Shown: positions 59,343 to 64,000 of the stretch, in pieces
Layout: each line of letters starts with the position of its first letter
Numbering within the stretch: position 1 is the first letter of the stretch
NCBI GenBank assembly: GCA_037974665.1
Contig: CM075771.1
Span: forward strand, 38,176,425-38,240,424
Direction of reading: 5' to 3'
Origin: Ehretia macrophylla
Lineage: Eukaryota; Streptophyta; Magnoliopsida; Boraginales; Ehretiaceae
DNA length: 64,000 nt
The notes under the pieces: model-generated
Told to the model about the DNA's origin: nothing
The model's input: only the letters and a program-made list of their open reading frames with translations
The model's database searches: none
Program-made: the position numbers and the translations under genes

Positions 59343-59899
59343 TTTCTAATTTTTTTTGCCTCGGTTAGGGTTGCCAAGATACTTTATCCACCAAATCTCT
59401 ATTACTGAATCCCACGGAACATTGGGCAAGACAACTTCGCTTCACGTAGAGGTTGGGCCCGCAAACCGAGGGCATAGGGTCTATGACCAGGCCTCCGTCG
59501 CTCCGGTGCCTTTAACTTTTGATCCGTAAAGAGTTACGTGGCGCACATCATACCGTTGCAAAGCTCCCAGAGAGCTCTACGACGGGGGCAGCCAGATTGC
59601 TCGCTGTGCCCTTTTTTGGAGCCCAAAATTGAACGTTTTCATCAGTTTCAGTCCACTTTTCTTCTTTTACTATATTTTTCCCTCCCGGATCGTACGTCGT
59701 GAGCTGTTAAAAGGATGACAACATGACTTGTGGGACATCAGAGGGCCCTACAACGTGTCGATATCACATTTTGCGAGGATGCTGTGTTGTTGAAGCGGAT
59801 GGGTTGTCGTTAAGGCCATTGGGCCTTTTGAATGGGCCATCTCTCTAGGCTGGCACTGTGAACCGTTAACACATATAAGAATTGTGCCCTCAACATGAC

Positions 59900-60019
59900 G
59901 GGTGCGATCATACCAGCACTAATGCACCGGATCCCATCAGAACTCCGAAGTTAAGCGTGCTTGGGCGAGAGTAGTACGAGGATGGGTGACCCCATGGGAA
60001 GTCCTCATGTTGCACCCCC
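59900..60019 (+). rRNA. 5S rRNA: 5S rRNA gene, copy 78 (T79G/C95A class)
   Basis: Only T79G, C95A and G108A. Intact upstream region. Confidence 0.94.
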
Positions 60020-60575
60020 TTTTCTATTTTTTTTGCCCTGGTTAGGATTGGCAAGATACTTTATCCACCAAATCTCTATTATGAAATCTCACGGAACATT
60101 AGGCAAGACAACTTCGCTTCGCGTAGAGGCCGGGCCCGCAAACAGAGGGCGTAGAGTTTGTGACCAGGTTTCCGCCACTCTCGTGCCCATAACTTTTGAT
60201 CCGTAAGGAGTTACATGGCGCATAGCATACTGTTGCAAAGCTCTCTGAGAGCCCTACGAAGGGGGCAGCCAGCTTGCTCGTTGTGCCCTTTTTGGAGCCT
60301 AAAATCAAACGTTTTCATCAGTTTCAGTCCACTTTTCTTCTTTTGCTCTGTTTTTCAGTCCCGAATCGTACGTCGTGAGCTGTTAAAAGGACGACAACCT
60401 GACTCGCGGGACATCAGAGGGCCCTACAACGCGTCGATATCACGTCTTGCAAGGATGCTACATTGTTGAGGCGGATGGGTTGGCGTTCAGCCCATTGGGC
60501 CATTTGAATGGGCCATCTCTCTAGGCTGGCAGTGTGAACCATTAACACATATAGGAATTGTGCCCTCAACATGAC

Positions 60576-60695
60576 GGGTGCGATCATACAAGGAATAATG
60601 CACCGGATCCCATCAGAACTCCGAAGTTAAGCGTGCTTGGGCGAGAGTAGTACTAGGATGGGTGACCCCTTGGGAAGTCCTCGTATTGCACCCCA
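60576..60695 (+). rRNA. 5S rRNA: 5S rRNA gene, copy 79
   Basis: C15A, C18G, C20A, C95T, G110A, C120A. Changes at 15-20 are new compared with partner copy 71, apart from the shared C20A. Confidence 0.91.
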
Positions 60696-61252
60696 TTTTC
60701 AATTTTTTTTTGCCCTGGTTAAGGTTGCCAATATACTTTATCCACCAAATCTCTATTACTGAATCCCACGGAACATTGGGCAAGACAACTTCGCCTCACG
60801 TAGAAGCTGGGCCCGTAAACCGAGGGCGTAGGGCTTGGACCAGGTCTACGTCGCTTCGGTACCCATAACTTTTGATCCGTAAGGAGTTACGCGGCGCACA
60901 GCATACCGTTGGAAAGCTCTTTGAGAGCACTACGACGGGGACAACCAGATTGCTCGCTGTGCCCATTTTTGGAACCCAAAATCAAACATTTTCATCAGTT
61001 TCAGTCCATTTTTCTTCTTTTGCTCTATTTTTCCGTCCCGGATCGTACGTCGTGAGCTGTTAAAAGGACGACAACATGACTCGTGGGACATCAGAGGGCC
61101 CTACAACGTGTTGATATCACTTCTTGCAAGGATGCTGCGTTGTTGAAGCGAATTGGTTGTCGTTAAGGCCATTGGGCCTTTTGAATGGGCCAACTCTCTA
61201 GGCTGGCACTGTGAACCGTTAACACATATAGGAATTGTGCCCTCAACATGAC

Positions 61253-61372
61253 AGGTGCGTTCATACCAGCACTAATGCACCGGATCCCATCAGAAATCCG
61301 AAGTTAAGCATGCTTGGGCGAGAGTAGTACGAGGATGGGTGACCCCATGGGAAGTCCTCGTGCTGCACCCCC
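61253..61372 (+). rRNA. 5S rRNA: 5S rRNA gene, copy 80 (T79G/C95A class)
   Basis: G1A, A8T, C44A, G58A, T79G, C95A, T111C. Same as copy 72 throughout. Confidence 0.92.
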
Positions 61373-61928
61373 TTTTCAATTTTTTTTGCCCTGGTTAGGG
61401 TTGCCAAGATACTTTATCAACCAAATCTCTACTAACGCATCCCACAGACCAATGGGCAAGATACCTTCGCTTCACGTAGAGGACGGGGCAGGAAACAGAG
61501 GGCGTAGGGTTTGTGACCAGGACTCCGTCGCTCCAGTGCCCATAATTTTTGATCCATAAGGAGTTACATGGCGCACAGCATACTGTTGCAAAGCTCTTTG
61601 AGAGCTCTACGAAGGGGGCTGCCAGCTTGCTCGCTGTACCCTTTTTGGATCCTAAAATCAAACGTTTTAATCAGTTTCATTCCACTTTTCTTCTTTTGCT
61701 CTATTTTTTCGTCCCGGATCGTACGTCGTGAGCTGTTAAAAGGACGACAACCTAACTCGCGGGACATCAGAGGGCCCTACAACGTGTCGATATCACGTCT
61801 TACGAGGATGCTGCATTATTGAAGCGGATGGGTTGTCGTTAAGCCCATTGGGCCTTTTGAATGGGCTATCTCTCTAGGCTGGCACTGTGAACCATTAACA
61901 CATATAGGAATTATGCCCTCAACATGAC

Positions 61929-62048
61929 GGGTGCGATCATACCAGCACTAATGCTCCGGATCACATCAGAACTCCGAAGCTAAGCGTGCTTGGGCGAGAG
62001 TAGTACTAGGATGGGTGACCCCCTGGGAAGTCCTCGTATTGCACCCCC
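61929..62048 (+). rRNA. 5S rRNA: 5S rRNA gene, copy 81
   Basis: A27T, C35A, T52C, G110A. Upstream ATGCCC, as in copy 73. Confidence 0.92.
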
Positions 62049-62604
62049 TTTTCAATTTTTTTGCCCTGGTTAGGGTTGCCAAGATACTTTGCCCATCAAA
62101 TCTCTGTTACCGAATCCGACGGAACATTGGGCAAGGCAACTTCGCTTCACATAGTGGCCGAGACCGCAAACCGAGGGCATAGGGTGTGTGACCAGGTCTC
62201 CATCGCTTCGGTGCCCATAACTTTTGATCCGTAAGTAGTTACGCGGCGTACAACATACCGTTCCAAAGCTCTATGAGAGCTCTACGACGGGGGCAGCAAG
62301 CTTGCTCACTGTGCCCCTTTTTGGAGCCGAAAATCGAATGTTTTCATTAGTTTAAGGCCACTTTTCTTTTTTTGCCCTGTTTTTCTGTCCCGGATCGTAC
62401 GTCGTGAGCTGTTAAAAGGACGACAACCCGACTCGCGGTACATCAGAGGGCCCTACAACGTGTCGATATCACGTCTTGCAAAGATGTTGCGTTGTTGAAG
62501 CAGATGGGTTTTTGTTAAGCCCATTGGGCCTTTTGAATGGGCTATCTCTCTAGGCTGACACTGTGAACTTTTAACACATATAGGAATTGTGCCCTCAACA
62601 TGAC

Positions 62605-62724
62605 GGGTGCGATCATACCAACACTAATGCACCGAATCCCATGAGAACTCCGAAGTTAAGCGTGCTTGGGCGAGAGTAGTACTAGGATAGGTGACCCCCT
62701 AGGAAGTCCTCGTGTTGCACCCTC
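62605..62724 (+). rRNA. 5S rRNA: 5S rRNA gene, copy 82
   Basis: G17A, G31A, C39G, G85A, G97A, C119T. Partner copy 74 has C at 85 and adds G51A. Confidence 0.91.
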
Positions 62725-63281
62725 TTTTCAATTTTTTTTGCCCTGGTTAGGGTTGCCAAGATCCTTTGTCCACCAAATCTCTATTACCAAATCCCATGGA
62801 ATATTAGGCAAGACAACTTCGCTTCACGTAGTGGCCGGGCCCACAAACCGAGGGCATAGGGTTTGTGACCAGGTCTCCGTCGCACCGGTGCCCATAACTT
62901 TTGATCCGTATGGAGTTACGCGGTGCATAGCATAACGTTACAAAGCTCTCCGAGAGCTCTACGATGGGGGCTGCAAACTTGCTCGGTGTGCCCATTTTTG
63001 GAGCCCAAAATCGAACATTTTCATCAATTTCTGGACACTTTTGTTCTTTTGCTCTATTTTTCCGTCCCGAATCGTACGTCGTGATCTGTTAAAAGGATGA
63101 CAACCTAACTTGCGGGATATTAGAGGGCCCTACAACGTGTCGATATCACGTCTTGCAAGGATGCTGCGTTGTTGAAGCTGATGGGTTGTCGTTAAGCCTA
63201 TTGGGCCTTTTGAATGGGCCATCTCTCTAGGCTGGCACTATGAACCGTTAACACATATAAGAATTGTGCCCTCAACATGAT

Positions 63282-63401
63282 GGATGCGATCATACTAGCA
63301 GTAATGCACTGGATCCCATCAGAACTCCGAAGTTAAGTGTTCTTGGGCGAGAGTAGTACTAGGATGGTTAACCCCCTGGGAAGTCCTCGTGTTGCACCCC
63401 C
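63282..63401 (+). rRNA. 5S rRNA: 5S rRNA gene, copy 83
   Basis: G3A, C15T, C20G, C29T, C57T, G60T, G87T, G89A. Less decayed than partner copy 75. Position -1 is T. Confidence 0.9.
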
Positions 63402-63958
63402 TTTTCAATTTTGTTTGCCCTGCTTAGGGTTGCCAAGATACTTTATCCACCAAATCTCTATTACCGAATCCCACGGAACATTTGGCAAGACAACTTCGCT
63501 TCACGTAGAGGTCGGGCCCGCAAACTGAGGGCGTAGGGTTTGTGACCAGGTCTCCGTCGCTCCGGTGCCCATAACTTTGGATTCGTAAGGAGTTACTCGG
63601 CGCACAACATAACGTTGCAAAGCTCTCTGAGAGCTCTATGATGGGGGCAGCTAGCTTGCTCGATGAGCCTATTTTTGGAGCCCAAAATCGAACGTTTTCA
63701 TCAATTTCAGCCCACTTTTCTTCTTTTGCCCTATTTTTTCGTCTCGGATCGTACGTCGTGAGCTGTTAAAAGGACGACATCCTGACTCGCGGTACATCAG
63801 AGGGCCCTACAACGTGTCTATCTCACATCTTGCGAGGATGCTGCGTTGTTGAAGTGGATGGGTTGTCGTTAAGCCCATTGGGCCTTTTGAATGGGCCATC
63901 TCTCTAGGCTGGCACTGTGAACCGTTAACACATATAGGAATTGTGCCCTCTACATGAC

Positions 63959-64000
63959 TGGTGCGATCATACCAGCACTAATGCACCGAATCCCATCAGA
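63959..64000 (+). rRNA. 5S rRNA: 5S rRNA gene, copy 84, cut by window edge
   Basis: First 42 nt only, with G1T and G31A, as in copy 76. The rest lies outside the window. Confidence 0.93.

Larger units (their letters stand above)
1..64000 (+). repeat. Tandem 5S rDNA array, about 677-bp unit
   Basis: All sequence outside the two LTR insertions is repeats of a 120-nt 5S rRNA gene plus a spacer of about 557 bp, in one orientation. Gene starts recur every 675-680 bp in most cases. Exceptions are 662 (copies 1-2), 1018 (3-4), 684 (21-22 and 26-27), 673 (40-41), 599 (44-45), 667 (57-58), 670 (58-59), 651 (61-62) and 674 (76-77). Each gene would yield the 5S RNA of the large ribosomal subunit, transcribed by RNA polymerase III. 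Known biology: plant 5S arrays evolve by unequal exchange and conversion and are often methylated. Inferred here: the sequence divergence suggests that many copies are silent. Total array size cannot be known because both edges lie inside it. Confidence 0.97.
59223..64000 (+). repeat. Eight-unit higher-order block, copy B (cut by edge)
   Basis: Copies 77-84, repeating 53812-58590 in order and running off the window. The last 53 bases (from tctacatgactgg) are the same as at 58537-58589. Within the block the 61420-61500 stretch differs more from its partner than the rest does. Confidence 0.92.

Noticed and set aside
1853-64000. Many recurring open frames of about 60-95 codons, such as the 81-codon + strand type that starts within the 5S gene
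   Set aside because: They run from inside the 5S gene into the spacer and recur only because the DNA repeats. They shift or break wherever a unit has an indel, and antisense frames of equal length overlap them. No protein family is recognised.
1-64000. Cassandra-type retroelements, whose LTRs carry a 5S-like sequence
   Set aside because: The 5S genes here sit in a regular tandem array with a 557-bp spacer and lack LTR ends, primer-binding site and polypurine tract. The two real LTR insertions contain no 5S sequence.
1-64000. CRISPR array or bacterial repeat system
   Set aside because: The unit is 677 bp and contains a clear eukaryotic 5S gene with pol III signals. There are no short spaced repeats and no cas genes.

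Overview
The window is one uninterrupted head-to-tail array of plant nuclear 5S ribosomal RNA genes, all on the + strand, broken only by two long terminal repeat (LTR) insertions. I place 84 gene copies: 82 full-length, one split by an insertion, and one cut by the right edge. The gene is 120 nt. The repeat unit is almost always 675-680 bp, so the spacer is about 557 bp. The sequence TAATGCACCGG at gene positions 21-31 is the form I know from dicots (cereals have TAAAGCACCGG), so the source is probably a dicot. I cannot name the species. No protein-coding gene is supported anywhere.

Layout: 1-453 is the end of a spacer. 454-31253 holds copies 1-45 and the first 78 nt of copy 46. 31254-34758 is a solo LTR-like element with a 5-bp target duplication (agtac), inserted inside copy 46. 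34764-46534 holds the rest of copy 46, copies 47-63, and a spacer. 46535-50134 is a second element of the same family with a different 5-bp duplication (ctgtg), inserted in a spacer. 50135-64000 holds copies 64-84. With each element and one copy of its duplication removed, both flanking units return to exactly 677 bp.

A typical unit has a TATA-like CATATA at -28 to -23, a GC at -14/-13 and a C at -1. The gene has internal control boxes at about 50-64 (box A), 67-72 (intermediate element) and 80-97 (box C). It is followed by TTTT and then a T8 run. This is the RNA polymerase III (TFIIIA/TFIIIC/TFIIIB) layout of plant 5S genes. In gene entries, base changes are given in 5S numbering against the majority sequence of this window, which I built by eye.

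No copy matches that majority sequence exactly. The best (copies 35 and 77) differ at 2 sites and many differ at 5-13. A large share of the changes are C-to-T or G-to-A at CpG sites, as expected for a heavily methylated and partly silent array. Unequal exchange is visible as a 3-unit block around 8-12 kb, a 5-unit block (copies 19-23 and 24-28), an 8-unit block (copies 69-76 and 77-84, running off the right edge), a gene-less partial unit near 2.3 kb, and patchwork junctions near 1.1 and 30.4 kb. I found no unknown multi-gene system. The interest lies in how the array evolves and decays.
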